Of a stretch of 22,916 nt of DNA, positions 7,733 through 14,439 are shown piece after piece. Position 1 is the stretch's first letter; each line of letters opens with the position of its first letter. This stretch comes from a virus, in the IMG/VR virus record IMGVR_UViG_3300020385_000065, positions 1 to 22,916 of that record, one strand, 5' to 3'. The notes beneath the pieces were generated by a model that was not told the DNA's origin, did not search any database, and saw nothing but the letters and a program-made list of their open reading frames with translations. A program made the translations under genes and the position numbers.

Positions 7733-7900
7733 ATGGAAGATGAAAACTTGGGTCAAGGGGGTGCATACCTTGTTGACCCAAAAACCGGCAAACGAAAGCT
7801 CATTGAGCGGACTCAGCCGGCTCAACCTACTAGCCCCAATTTTGAGGTTGTAACCGATGACACTGAGGACGAGTCAACGCCTATTGCTGGCGAAGATTGA
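7733..7900 (+). CDS. Short 55-residue protein upstream of the tail tube gene
   Basis: A 55-codon frame runs from ATG 7733, one base after the preceding stop, to TGA 7898-7900. The product starts MEDENLGQGGAYLVDPKTGK, then RKLIERTQPAQPTSP and an acidic end (TDDTEDESTPIAGED). Short proteins with a GGxYxxDPxTGK-like opening occur just before tail tube genes in other siphophages, in my recollection, without a known role. It has AAGG about 8 bases upstream, and its coding sequence holds the tube gene's ribosome-binding site (GAGG at 7844-7847). It overlaps the tube gene by 44 bases in another frame. The function is unknown. Confidence 0.6.
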   Translation: MEDENLGQGGAYLVDPKTGKRKLIERTQPAQPTSPNFEVVTDDTEDESTPIAGED

Positions 7901-8789
7901 AAGTAGCTACGGGTCTGACCCAACAGCTGCAGGCACTGATGCGGTTTTAGTCCGCAACATGGAAATCACTCCGCTGCAAGCTGATGCTGTTGAGCGTGAA
8001 TTGATCCGTGGCTACATGGGCAACTACGACATTTTGCTTGCCAACCAGCGAGTTGAGATCTCGTTTGAGGTTGAGCTGGCAGGCTCTGGGGCTGCAGGCA
8101 CAGCACCTAAGTGGGACGCAATTATCCGTTCTTGTGGCAACTCGGCAACAGTGGCGGCTGGCACATCGGTCACTTATGCGCCAATCAGTGCATCATTTGA
8201 AAGCTGCACCCTTGAGTATTTTGTCGATGGGGTTCGTCACAAGTTGACTGGCTGCCGTGGCAGCTTTGCAATCACAGGCGAAGTTGGGCAGATCCCTGTG
8301 ATTAATTTCACGATGACGGGATTGTTTAACGCGCCAACTGACACAGCAAACCCAAGCACGACTTACGCAAACCAGGCCGCGCCGGTCATTTTCAAAAACG
8401 GCAACACCACAAGCTTTACCTTGTTTAGCTACGCAGGTGCCTTGCAGTCCTTCAGCTTTGATCAGTCCAATGCGATTGTTTATCGCGAATTGGTTGGTAG
8501 CACTAAGGCGGTTGAGATTACTGACCGACGGCCCAATGGCACGATTGTGCTTGAGGCTGAGTTGCTTGCCACGCATAACTTCTTTACTGATGCAACTGGA
8601 ACTAGCACCGGAACAAACACGTTCCAGCATGGTCAATCGGCTGGCAACATTGTCACCTTTAGCGCCCCACAAACTGACCTAGGTTCACCAACCTATTCAG
8701 ATTCTGACGGCATCCAGATGTTGAACTTGCCTTACAACGCAACGCCAACAACTGCAGGGAACAATGAGTACAGCATTGTCTGCACTTAA
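7857..8789 (+). CDS. Major tail tube protein
   Basis: The 310-residue product forms the stacked rings of the non-contractile tail tube. It begins TLRTSQRLLLAKIESSYGSD and has the family pattern PLQADAVERELIRGYMG, then EISFEVELAGSGAAGTAPKW and ITGEVGQIPVINFTMTGLF, strongly like long tube proteins of siphophages. Ala/Thr/Ser-rich beta segments fill the C-terminal third. ATG 7857 has GAGG nine bases upstream. Tape measure and chaperone genes follow, as expected. A 34-base gap ending in six T separates it from the chaperone gene, without a convincing hairpin. Confidence 0.88.
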   Translation: MTLRTSQRLLLAKIESSYGSDPTAAGTDAVLVRNMEITPLQADAVERELIRGYMGNYDILLANQRVEISFEVELAGSGAAGTAPKWDAIIRSCGNSATVAAGTSVTYAPISASFESCTLEYFVDGVRHKLTGCRGSFAITGEVGQIPVINFTMTGLFNAPTDTANPSTTYANQAAPVIFKNGNTTSFTLFSYAGALQSFSFDQSNAIVYRELVGSTKAVEITDRRPNGTIVLEAELLATHNFFTDATGTSTGTNTFQHGQSAGNIVTFSAPQTDLGSPTYSDSDGIQMLNLPYNATPTTAGNNEYSIVCT

Positions 8790-8823
8790 TCGTGCGCTAG
8801 TCTGACGGCGAATTACCTTTTTT

Positions 8824-9168
8824 ATGGCATTCGTCCTTAAGAAGTCAAATACTTACAAGTGGCCTGTTTCTGTGGATGTTCCTGTTGATGGGGGCAAACA
8901 CGAACGGGTCACTTTTGATGTTGAGTTTAAAGACTTGACTCAGAGCAGGCTTTTGGAAATTGCGGAGCTAAGCGCAGAGGGCAACCTGACGGATGTTGAG
9001 ATTGCCCGTGAAGTAATTATGGGCTGGATTGGTATTGAGGACGAGGACGGCAAAGAACTTCCCTACAGCATTACAAAACGAGACGAGCTGTTAGATGTGC
9101 CAATGCTGGCTACAGCAATTGCTGGAGCTTATTTGGAGAGCAAACAGGGAGCCAAGAGAAAAAACTAA
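8824..9168 (+). CDS. Tail assembly chaperone (lambda G-like)
   Basis: The 114-residue product (MAFVLKKSNTYKWPVSVDVP ... VTFDVEFKDLTQSRLLEIAEL) is the short form of the tail assembly chaperone, which coats the tape measure and recruits tube protein before release. It lies between tube and tape measure genes and its last sense codons form an A AAA AAC slippery site followed by TAA, the hallmark of the G/G-T arrangement. ATG 8824 is preceded directly by TTTTTT with no Shine-Dalgarno sequence. The exact family is not otherwise recognised, but role and position are strongly supported. Confidence 0.88.
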   Translation: MAFVLKKSNTYKWPVSVDVPVDGGKHERVTFDVEFKDLTQSRLLEIAELSAEGNLTDVEIAREVIMGWIGIEDEDGKELPYSITKRDELLDVPMLATAIAGAYLESKQGAKRKN

Positions 9169-9198
9169 GCGAGGCCGTTGAGTATCTGTTCAGCGGTC
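9159..9198 (+). promoter_or_regulatory. -1 programmed ribosomal frameshift signal
   Basis: The heptamer A AAA AAC (9159-9165) is in the zero-frame phase required for tandem -1 slippage (codons AGA AAA AAC), followed at once by the stop TAA. Bases 9166-9172 are a 7-nt spacer. Bases 9173-9182 (GGCCGTTGAG) can pair with 9189-9198 (TTCAGCGGTC) in a 10-bp stem with three G-U pairs and a six-base loop. Slippery site, spacer length and stem all fit known -1 signals. The downstream frame is open across the site. Confidence 0.9.
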
Positions 9199-9488
9199 CA
9201 AGAGACCAAAGCCAATTAAAGGCAGACGCCAAGGCGTTTGGATTGGTGCTGCCTGAGATAAAAGAAGAGCACTTTGAGGTATGGGAGGAAAATTGGCCCG
9301 CTGTCGAGATGTTCTTGCGTTGCCAAACCCAGTGGCGCACCACAATGTCTGGCGTTTGCGGGTTGGACTATACAGCTGTGCAATGGCTGTTTAAACTGTA
9401 TGAAGTCAAGGATCAGCCAGCCGTGCTAGAGGACTTGCAAATCATGGAATCGGCTGCGATGAAAATTTTGAACAAGGAGAGCAAGTAA
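9165..9488 (+). CDS. Frameshift extension of the tail chaperone (G-T fusion, DUF1799-like)
   Basis: These 107 codons are read in the -1 frame after slippage, giving a G-T protein of about 221 residues (8824-9165 joined to 9165-9488). They begin LSEAVEYLFSGPRDQSQLKA. The core VWEENWPAVEMFLRCQTQW, then MSGVCGLDYTAVQWLF, matches the DUF1799-type proteins usually found at this position. In lambda the T part binds the tube protein and the G part the tape measure, and a fixed G to G-T ratio is needed. No ATG begins this reading frame near its start. The first initiation codon is a TTG at 9243 with no clear ribosome-binding site, so independent translation is less likely than frameshifting. It ends one base before the tape measure ATG. 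Confidence 0.85.
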   Translation, partial: LSEAVEYLFSGPRDQSQLKADAKAFGLVLPEIKEEHFEVWEENWPAVEMFLRCQTQWRTTMSGVCGLDYTAVQWLFKLYEVKDQPAVLEDLQIMESAAMKILNKESK

Positions 9489-9489
9489 T

Positions 9490-11340
9490 ATGACTGCCAA
9501 GTTTGGGATGCTGATCAGCGCCAAAACGACTGGTGCAAACGATATAAAACGCCTTGGAAACTCCATGCAGGGCGTGCAGGGCAAGGCCAAAAACCTTGGC
9601 ATGGCGGTCAAAGGCGTTGGCCTTGCTTTTAAAGCAATGTTTGCCGCTGCTGCCATTGGTGGTATTACGGCGTTTGTGAAAAGCTCTATTGATGCGGCCG
9701 ATGCTCTTGGAAAGCTTGAAGTAAGAACTGGCATTGCTGCTGCAAAATTGCAGTCTTATGTCAACGCCGGCAAGCTTGCAGACGTTTCACAAAAGCAATT
9801 GGCTACGGGATTAAAAACGTTGGCCCGTACGCAACTTGAAGCCGCTGATGGTGTGGCCACCTATGCAGACGCTTACAACAAGCTGGGAATAAACGTTAAA
9901 AATTCTGACGGCACTATTAAGCAAAGTGATCAGCTGTTGGGCGAAATTGCTGACACGTTTGCAACCCTGCCTGACGGGCCAGAAAAGACCGCTATTGCTT
10001 TAGACATTTTTGGCAAGTCTGGCGCTGACATGATTACCATGCTCAACGGCGGCAAAGCAGCACTTGAAGAGTTTAACTATCAATTAAGCGACAGATTTGC
10101 TCAAAATGCAGAATATTACAACGATCAAATTACCAAACTTGGGTTTAAATTTGAAGGCTTTAGAATGCAATTAGCAGATGCTTTGCTTCCTGCCTTAAAT
10201 GCAATAACAGAAGTTTTTGCCGATCTGTTTGCTAGTGGGCAAGATTTTACGCCGTTGTTTAAAGTAATTGAAGGTGGGGTTAGAGGGGTGTCTTCGGTTG
10301 TGCTTGGATTAGTGCAATCAATGAAATTTTTTATAAGGGTTATTCGTGATTTAGTTAATATTGCAACATTGGTAGGTCAACGCAAATTTGGAGAAGCGTT
10401 TGACGTAGCAAAGACTGGACTGGCTGATACAGGCGCTCAATTTTTTATTGATTTAGAGGCTCAGCGAAAAGTTTTATTTGGCACTTCTGAAGCTCCAGAT
10501 GGATATGGCAGAAGGACTGGACGGACTTTGCAGACTTTGCCGTCAAATGATGACGAAAAAAGCACAAGTAGTAATAAAAAACAACAAAAACAACAAGTGC
10601 AAGCTTCAGACGCATTGCTTGAACTAACAAAACAAATTAATTTAGAAAAAATTAAAGGCAACGAATTTGCTTTGGCAAATTTAGAATATGACAAGGCAAT
10701 ATTAAAAATTCAAGAAGATGGGTTAACAGGCAACAACAAAGAAATTGCTTTGTTAAACGCACAATCAAAACTTAACGAAAACAAATTACAACTTCTTAGC
10801 GGATCAGTTGATAAAACAAAAGAGTTAAATAAAGAAACTGAAAAAACTAACGGTCTTTTTGAGTCAATTAAAAGCACTGTTGCAACAGGACTTGCCAACG
10901 CCATTGAAGGTTTAATTGATGGCACAAAATCATTAAGTGAATCTTTGTCTGGTGTATTAAGGCAAGTTGCGTCTTTGTTCTTACAAGCTGGAACAAGCTC
11001 TTTGTTTGGTTCAATCTTCCCTTCAGCCAACGGCAACGTATTTGCTCAGAACGGCATAGTCCCTTATGCCAAAGGCGGTTATATAGGCCGCCCAACAATG
11101 GCGTTAATGGGGGAGGCAGGACCTGAAGCCGTGTTGCCTTTACGGCGTGGAGCTAACGGGAAACTTGGTGTTGAAGCTTCTGGCGGTGGTGTGGGTAACG
11201 TAGTGGTGAACGTTGATGCTTCTGGCTCTAACGTGCAAGGAAATCAGGCTGACGGTAAAGCTCTTGGCTCTGCAATTGGTGCAGCCGTACAGGCTGAGCT
11301 GATCAAACAAAAACGACCTGGAGGACTTTTGGCAGGCTAA
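9490..11340 (+). CDS. Tape measure protein
   Basis: The 616-residue product sets tail length and sits inside the tube until ejection. AAGGAG lies about 10 bases before ATG 9490. The N-terminal 60 residues include hydrophobic stretches (AMFAAAAIGGITAFV), and a further hydrophobic region lies near 255-300. Residues about 360-470 are Lys/Gln/Asn-rich and likely coiled coil. The C terminus (about 530-616) shows GYIGRPTMALMGEAGPEAVLPL followed by Gly-rich sequence, the lambda-type tape measure C-terminal domain. At roughly 0.15 nm per residue, this predicts a tail near 90 nm. Bases 10621-10860, within the coiled-coil part, are only about 28% G+C against about 52% in a sampled part of the capsid gene. 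Confidence 0.93.
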   Translation: MTAKFGMLISAKTTGANDIKRLGNSMQGVQGKAKNLGMAVKGVGLAFKAMFAAAAIGGITAFVKSSIDAADALGKLEVRTGIAAAKLQSYVNAGKLADVSQKQLATGLKTLARTQLEAADGVATYADAYNKLGINVKNSDGTIKQSDQLLGEIADTFATLPDGPEKTAIALDIFGKSGADMITMLNGGKAALEEFNYQLSDRFAQNAEYYNDQITKLGFKFEGFRMQLADALLPALNAITEVFADLFASGQDFTPLFKVIEGGVRGVSSVVLGLVQSMKFFIRVIRDLVNIATLVGQRKFGEAFDVAKTGLADTGAQFFIDLEAQRKVLFGTSEAPDGYGRRTGRTLQTLPSNDDEKSTSSNKKQQKQQVQASDALLELTKQINLEKIKGNEFALANLEYDKAILKIQEDGLTGNNKEIALLNAQSKLNENKLQLLSGSVDKTKELNKETEKTNGLFESIKSTVATGLANAIEGLIDGTKSLSESLSGVLRQVASLFLQAGTSSLFGSIFPSANGNVFAQNGIVPYAKGGYIGRPTMALMGEAGPEAVLPLRRGANGKLGVEASGGGVGNVVVNVDASGSNVQGNQADGKALGSAIGAAVQAELIKQKRPGGLLAG

Positions 11341-11681
11341 TGGCTTTTTTCCCTAACATTGCTCCTGACTATGGGGCGTCAAAAACATCAAAACCTAAAA
11401 CGCGTATATCTGAATTTGGCTCAGGTTATTCGCAAAGAGCTGTTTTTGGCATTAACCAAGATCCAAAAGTTTGGAGTCTTTCTTGGCAAAACAGATCTGC
11501 AACTGATGCCAACACTATTGAAAATTTTTTAGAAGCTCGTAAAGGGGTTGATACCTTTGATTGGTCACCTCCTGATGAAACAAACTCTTACAAATGGATT
11601 TGCAGGTCTTGGACCAAAACAATGCCATATTCAAATTTGTTTAATATTACAGCCACATTTGAAGAGGTTTTTGAAGCATGA
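11340..11681 (+). CDS. Minor tail protein, lambda M-like
   Basis: The 113-residue product begins MAFFPNIAPDYGASKTSKPKTR, then ISEFGSGYSQRAVFGIN, KVWSLSWQNRSATDAN, a helix-breaking IENFLEARKGVDTFDWSPP and a final YKWICRSWTKTM. This is a clear match to the gpM-like minor tail family, which joins the tube to the tip complex. Its ATG shares one base with the tape measure stop (TAATG), and its own stop overlaps the next ATG (ATGA). Confidence 0.88.
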   Translation: MAFFPNIAPDYGASKTSKPKTRISEFGSGYSQRAVFGINQDPKVWSLSWQNRSATDANTIENFLEARKGVDTFDWSPPDETNSYKWICRSWTKTMPYSNLFNITATFEEVFEA

Positions 11682-12535
11682 GCGATAACATCCCTCAGTT
11701 TGTTGACGACTTACGGGAAGCAGCACCTGATTATTTTAAGGAGCTGCAAAAGCTTGCACCAACAGCAATCATTGATTTGTTTGAAGTGCGGCTTGCTGAG
11801 GGAATTAATGGGGATGGGACTTTTTTTAACAATGGCACTGGTCAGTCACCAAACAGAGTTGTTACTCTTAGATATCACGCTGGGACAAACAGATTAGTTA
11901 ATAATATTATTTTTAATGGCAAAACATATTCTGCCGTTCCTGTAGAAATGACAGGGCTTGAAACGTCAGGCAAAGGTATTATCGCAAGACCTACGCTAAA
12001 AGTGGCCAACGCTAATGGCGCGATTAGTTCGCTGCTTGTTGACCAAGCTATAACCCCGTTAAAGGCACAAGTTGTTCGTATTCGTACGTTTAAGAAATTC
12101 TTAGACGCTTCTAATTTTAGTGGTGGCAATGGAGCTGCCGACCCAGCAGCAAAGACGGAAGAGACTTGGTATATCGACAGGGTGGCTAGTGAAAACTTGG
12201 AATTTGTGGAGTTTGAGCTGACAGCAAAACTTGATTTAACAAATCTTGAATTGCCGCGACGCCAGGTTACTGAGTTTTGCCCATGGAAGTACAGGGGTGA
12301 TGAGTGTGGTTATGTAGCTAAAAGGTATTTTCAGGTTGATGACATTGAGATTTCTAAGGATTTAATGCAGTCGTTAGCCACTACCAATGGGCTGACCTTT
12401 AATCGGGCTGTGGACAAATTTGACGTGTGTGGCAAACGAATCACTAGCTGCAGGCTTCGATTCCCAGAAAATGAAGGGAAAAACGGTGAGGGCCTTCCAT
12501 ACGGAGGATTTCTTGGAACAAGAGTTCAGGCTTAA
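11678..12535 (+). CDS. Minor tail protein, lambda L-like, probable Fe-S protein
   Basis: The 285-residue tail-tip protein corresponds to lambda L in order and sequence. The N-terminal two thirds are beta-rich (IIDLFEVRLAEGI, VTLRYHAGT, YSAVPVEMTGLETSGKG, RPTLKVANANG). The C-terminal part has four cysteines, C201 (TEFCPWKYRG), C210 (DECGY), C251 (FDVCGK) and C258 (TSCRLRF), with pair spacings x8 and x6, then LPYGGFLG. Lambda L is reported to bind a [4Fe-4S] cluster through C-terminal cysteines, so the same is likely here. The ATG follows GAAGAGG at 11661-11667. The JAMM gene begins inside its 3' end. Confidence 0.88.
   Translation: MSDNIPQFVDDLREAAPDYFKELQKLAPTAIIDLFEVRLAEGINGDGTFFNNGTGQSPNRVVTLRYHAGTNRLVNNIIFNGKTYSAVPVEMTGLETSGKGIIARPTLKVANANGAISSLLVDQAITPLKAQVVRIRTFKKFLDASNFSGGNGAADPAAKTEETWYIDRVASENLEFVEFELTAKLDLTNLELPRRQVTEFCPWKYRGDECGYVAKRYFQVDDIEISKDLMQSLATTNGLTFNRAVDKFDVCGKRITSCRLRFPENEGKNGEGLPYGGFLGTRVQA
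12502..12507 (+). promoter_or_regulatory. Ribosome-binding site favouring the TTG start of the JAMM gene
   Basis: CGGAGG lies five bases upstream of TTG 12513, the best Shine-Dalgarno match near this gene and the reason for preferring TTG over the upstream ATG 12471 and GTG 12486. Confidence 0.55.
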
Positions 12536-12824
12536 AGCAGAAGGCCACGCAATTCTTGAGTATCCGAAAGAATCTTGCGGGTTGCTTGTTGATGGGAAGT
12601 ATTGCCCTTGTAAAAATGTTGCAGACAGTCCGGAACAAGATTTTATCCTCAATCCTGCTGACTACATGGAAGCGATGTTATCTGGAACGATTGAAGCCGT
12701 GGTGCATTCTCACCCGTTAGGCGGGCAAGCTAGTGAGCTGGATCGCAAAAGCTGCAGTCAAACTAAGCTTGTGTGGCACATCTATTCTGTTCCTGAAGGC
12801 GAATGGTTAACTATCAATCCTTAA
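12513..12824 (+). CDS. JAMM/MPN+ metallopeptidase, N-terminal half of lambda K
   Basis: The 103-residue product from TTG 12513 begins MEQEFRLKAEGHAILEYPKE, with the family's catalytic Glu in the segment YPKESCGLLV and the zinc ligands in HSHPLGGQASELD. It ends WHIYSVPEGEWLTINP, typical of phage JAB-type tip proteins. These metallopeptidases lie in the tail tip, and their substrate is not firmly known. The start is chosen because CGGAGG (12502-12507) sits five bases before this TTG. An ATG at 12471 would give 117 residues but has no ribosome-binding site. It overlaps the L gene by 23 bases and the NlpC gene by 22 bases. In lambda this domain and the next are one protein. Confidence 0.82.
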   Translation: MEQEFRLKAEGHAILEYPKESCGLLVDGKYCPCKNVADSPEQDFILNPADYMEAMLSGTIEAVVHSHPLGGQASELDRKSCSQTKLVWHIYSVPEGEWLTINP

Positions 12825-13192
12825 CGGGCAAAGAGTTTGTGTATGGAGCGCAGGATTGCTTCACGCTGATCTGCGATTACTACAGGTTGATGGGGGTTTT
12901 ATTGCCAGATTTTGAGAGGCCAAAGGATCTTGAGACAACGAGCAGCATATTTTTAGAGCAAGCCGAGGCGTATGGGTTTCATGAGATTGATATTGCGGAA
13001 CGCAGGCCCGGCGACGTATTGATTATGCGGCTAATGACTAGGACGCCAATGCACGCAGCAATTTACGTTGGGGCGGATAAGATCTTGCATCAGCGGTTTA
13101 ACAGCTTGAGTGCAATAGAGCCTTTTGGGCGGTACTATAGGCAGAGCGTTGCCGCCGTCTATCGCTATGCAACTGGTGATGTTAGCCGGTGA
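12803..13192 (+). CDS. NlpC/P60 peptidase, C-terminal half of lambda K
   Basis: The 129-residue cysteine peptidase is predicted to cut peptidoglycan stem peptides during DNA entry. The catalytic Cys19 lies in FVYGAQDCFTLICDYY. A histidine follows in TPMHAAIYVG (His84) and another in KILHQRF (His96), the usual Cys-His-polar arrangement with the RRPGDVLIM block between. Length fits a bare NlpC/P60 domain. The ATG lies inside the end of the JAMM gene, and the stop lies inside the start of the I-like gene, so translation is probably coupled throughout. Confidence 0.87.
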   Translation: MVNYQSLTGKEFVYGAQDCFTLICDYYRLMGVLLPDFERPKDLETTSSIFLEQAEAYGFHEIDIAERRPGDVLIMRLMTRTPMHAAIYVGADKILHQRFNSLSAIEPFGRYYRQSVAAVYRYATGDVSR

Positions 13193-14432
13193 GCTGGGCG
13201 AAAAATACGGCACACAACACGAGTATTACGATTTAAGGACGCCAGCAGACGCGATCAAGCTGTTGTGCATCAATTATCCTGGGCTCCAAAAGGATTTAAT
13301 GACAGCGCACCAGAACGGTGTCGGCTACAAGCTGATCCAATCTGGAGCGGCGATGGGATATGACGAACTGCATTTGCCATTTGGCAGCAAGCCGATGATG
13401 CTTGTGCCGGTGATTAGCGGCAGTGGCGGTTCAGCTGGTCCTGGTCAAATTTTGCTTGGGGTTGGACTGGTTGCGGCGTCGTTTTTGCTTCCTGGCGCTG
13501 GGATGTTTGGAGCTGGAGCAGGTATTGCCGCGTTTGCTGGCGTATCAGCGTCTGTAGGCACAGCAGTTAGTGCTATTGGAGCAAGTTTGATTCTTGGCGG
13601 TGTAGCCAATATGATTTCGCCCCAGCCAGAACTACCAAAACTTGGCAGTCGTCGCATGGACGGCACTAACTCTCGTGGCCCAGGTCCACAAGGCGTAACC
13701 CGCGGGGCAAGTGGTCAGCAATCTTATGCGTACACCGGGCCAGCTAATACTGTTGGGAATGGCGTAACAATCCCTGTCGTATATGGTCAAGCGATGGTCG
13801 GTGGTCACATGTTGTCAGTAGCTGTTGATGTAACAGATGTTTCCGACCCTCTTGCAACCGCAATCAAAGCGCCAGGGTTAGAAACTATTTTAATCAATGG
13901 CAGCCAAGTAGACAGAGTTTTTAATGACGAAAGCGGGGTTAAGACAAAAAGACTTACTAGACGTGAGGCTAAACGCTGGCGAACTAGCAAAAATAATAGG
14001 AGACGAGTTATTAGCTCGGATGTAGGGTTTGGCTCTAATCTAAATAAGGATCTTAAAGAAAACGCTGAACAGGAGATTGGGCAAGTTGATACCAAAAACA
14101 AGTACGAAGAAGAGTTTGATGTAATTTTTCAAATTGATAAAGGGCTTTATAGCAGGGCTGGAGGTGAAAATTCAACAAAAATTGATGGTTTTATTCAATA
14201 CCGCATAGAAGTAACACACACGTTAAGCGGTGATGATGCGGTCGTAGCTTTAACTGAATCCACCGTTCAAGGGTATTTAGAGGAGACGGATGATTTTTTC
14301 TATGCTCAAAGGCTTGTTTGGAGAAAGATTGAAAGCAATGAGCAGCTAAAATTAAAAATTACTATTATGGACGTTGACACCGACGCGTCTACCCAGTTCC
14401 GCGTTCTTGTTTTTGGGTACAAATTATGTTGA
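13167..14432 (+). CDS. Tail assembly protein, lambda I-like, with long C-terminal extension
   Basis: From ATG 13167 the product is 421 residues, about twice the lambda I length. Residues 1-80 (MQLVMLAGELGEKYG ... TPADAIKLLCINYPGLQ) match the ubiquitin-like N-terminal part of the family. Residues 93-149 are Gly/Ala-rich and hydrophobic (GAGMFGAGAGIAAFAGVSAS), followed by a low-complexity Gly/Pro linker. NTVGNGVTIPVVYGQAMVGG (about 194-213) is the usual end of family members. The remaining 200 residues are an extra region, first very basic (RLTRREAKRWR, NNRRR), then beta-rich (FDVIFQIDKGLY, GFIQYRIEVTH, LKLKITIMDVDTD). An upstream ATG at 13125 adds 14 residues that do not fit the family. This start overlaps the NlpC gene by 26 bases. 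The I-like assignment is good and the extension is unexplained. Confidence 0.78.
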   Translation: MQLVMLAGELGEKYGTQHEYYDLRTPADAIKLLCINYPGLQKDLMTAHQNGVGYKLIQSGAAMGYDELHLPFGSKPMMLVPVISGSGGSAGPGQILLGVGLVAASFLLPGAGMFGAGAGIAAFAGVSASVGTAVSAIGASLILGGVANMISPQPELPKLGSRRMDGTNSRGPGPQGVTRGASGQQSYAYTGPANTVGNGVTIPVVYGQAMVGGHMLSVAVDVTDVSDPLATAIKAPGLETILINGSQVDRVFNDESGVKTKRLTRREAKRWRTSKNNRRRVISSDVGFGSNLNKDLKENAEQEIGQVDTKNKYEEEFDVIFQIDKGLYSRAGGENSTKIDGFIQYRIEVTHTLSGDDAVVALTESTVQGYLEETDDFFYAQRLVWRKIESNEQLKLKITIMDVDTDASTQFRVLVFGYKLC

Positions 14433-14439
14433 GTAATTC

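Noticed and set aside
8193-8672. 159-codon reverse-strand frame
   Set aside because: It lies wholly opposite the tail tube gene, shows no recognisable domain, and has low-complexity-like composition.
8777-8804. Promoter between tail tube and chaperone genes
   Set aside because: TTGTCT and TAGTCT at a 16-base spacing are weak matches, not enough to call.
8790-8823. Terminator after the tail tube gene
   Set aside because: There is a T6 run, but the preceding bases form only a three-base-pair stem.
9243-9488. Independent gene from TTG 9243
   Set aside because: The frame is open well upstream and continues the DUF1799-like sequence back to the slippery site, so it is better explained as the frameshift extension.
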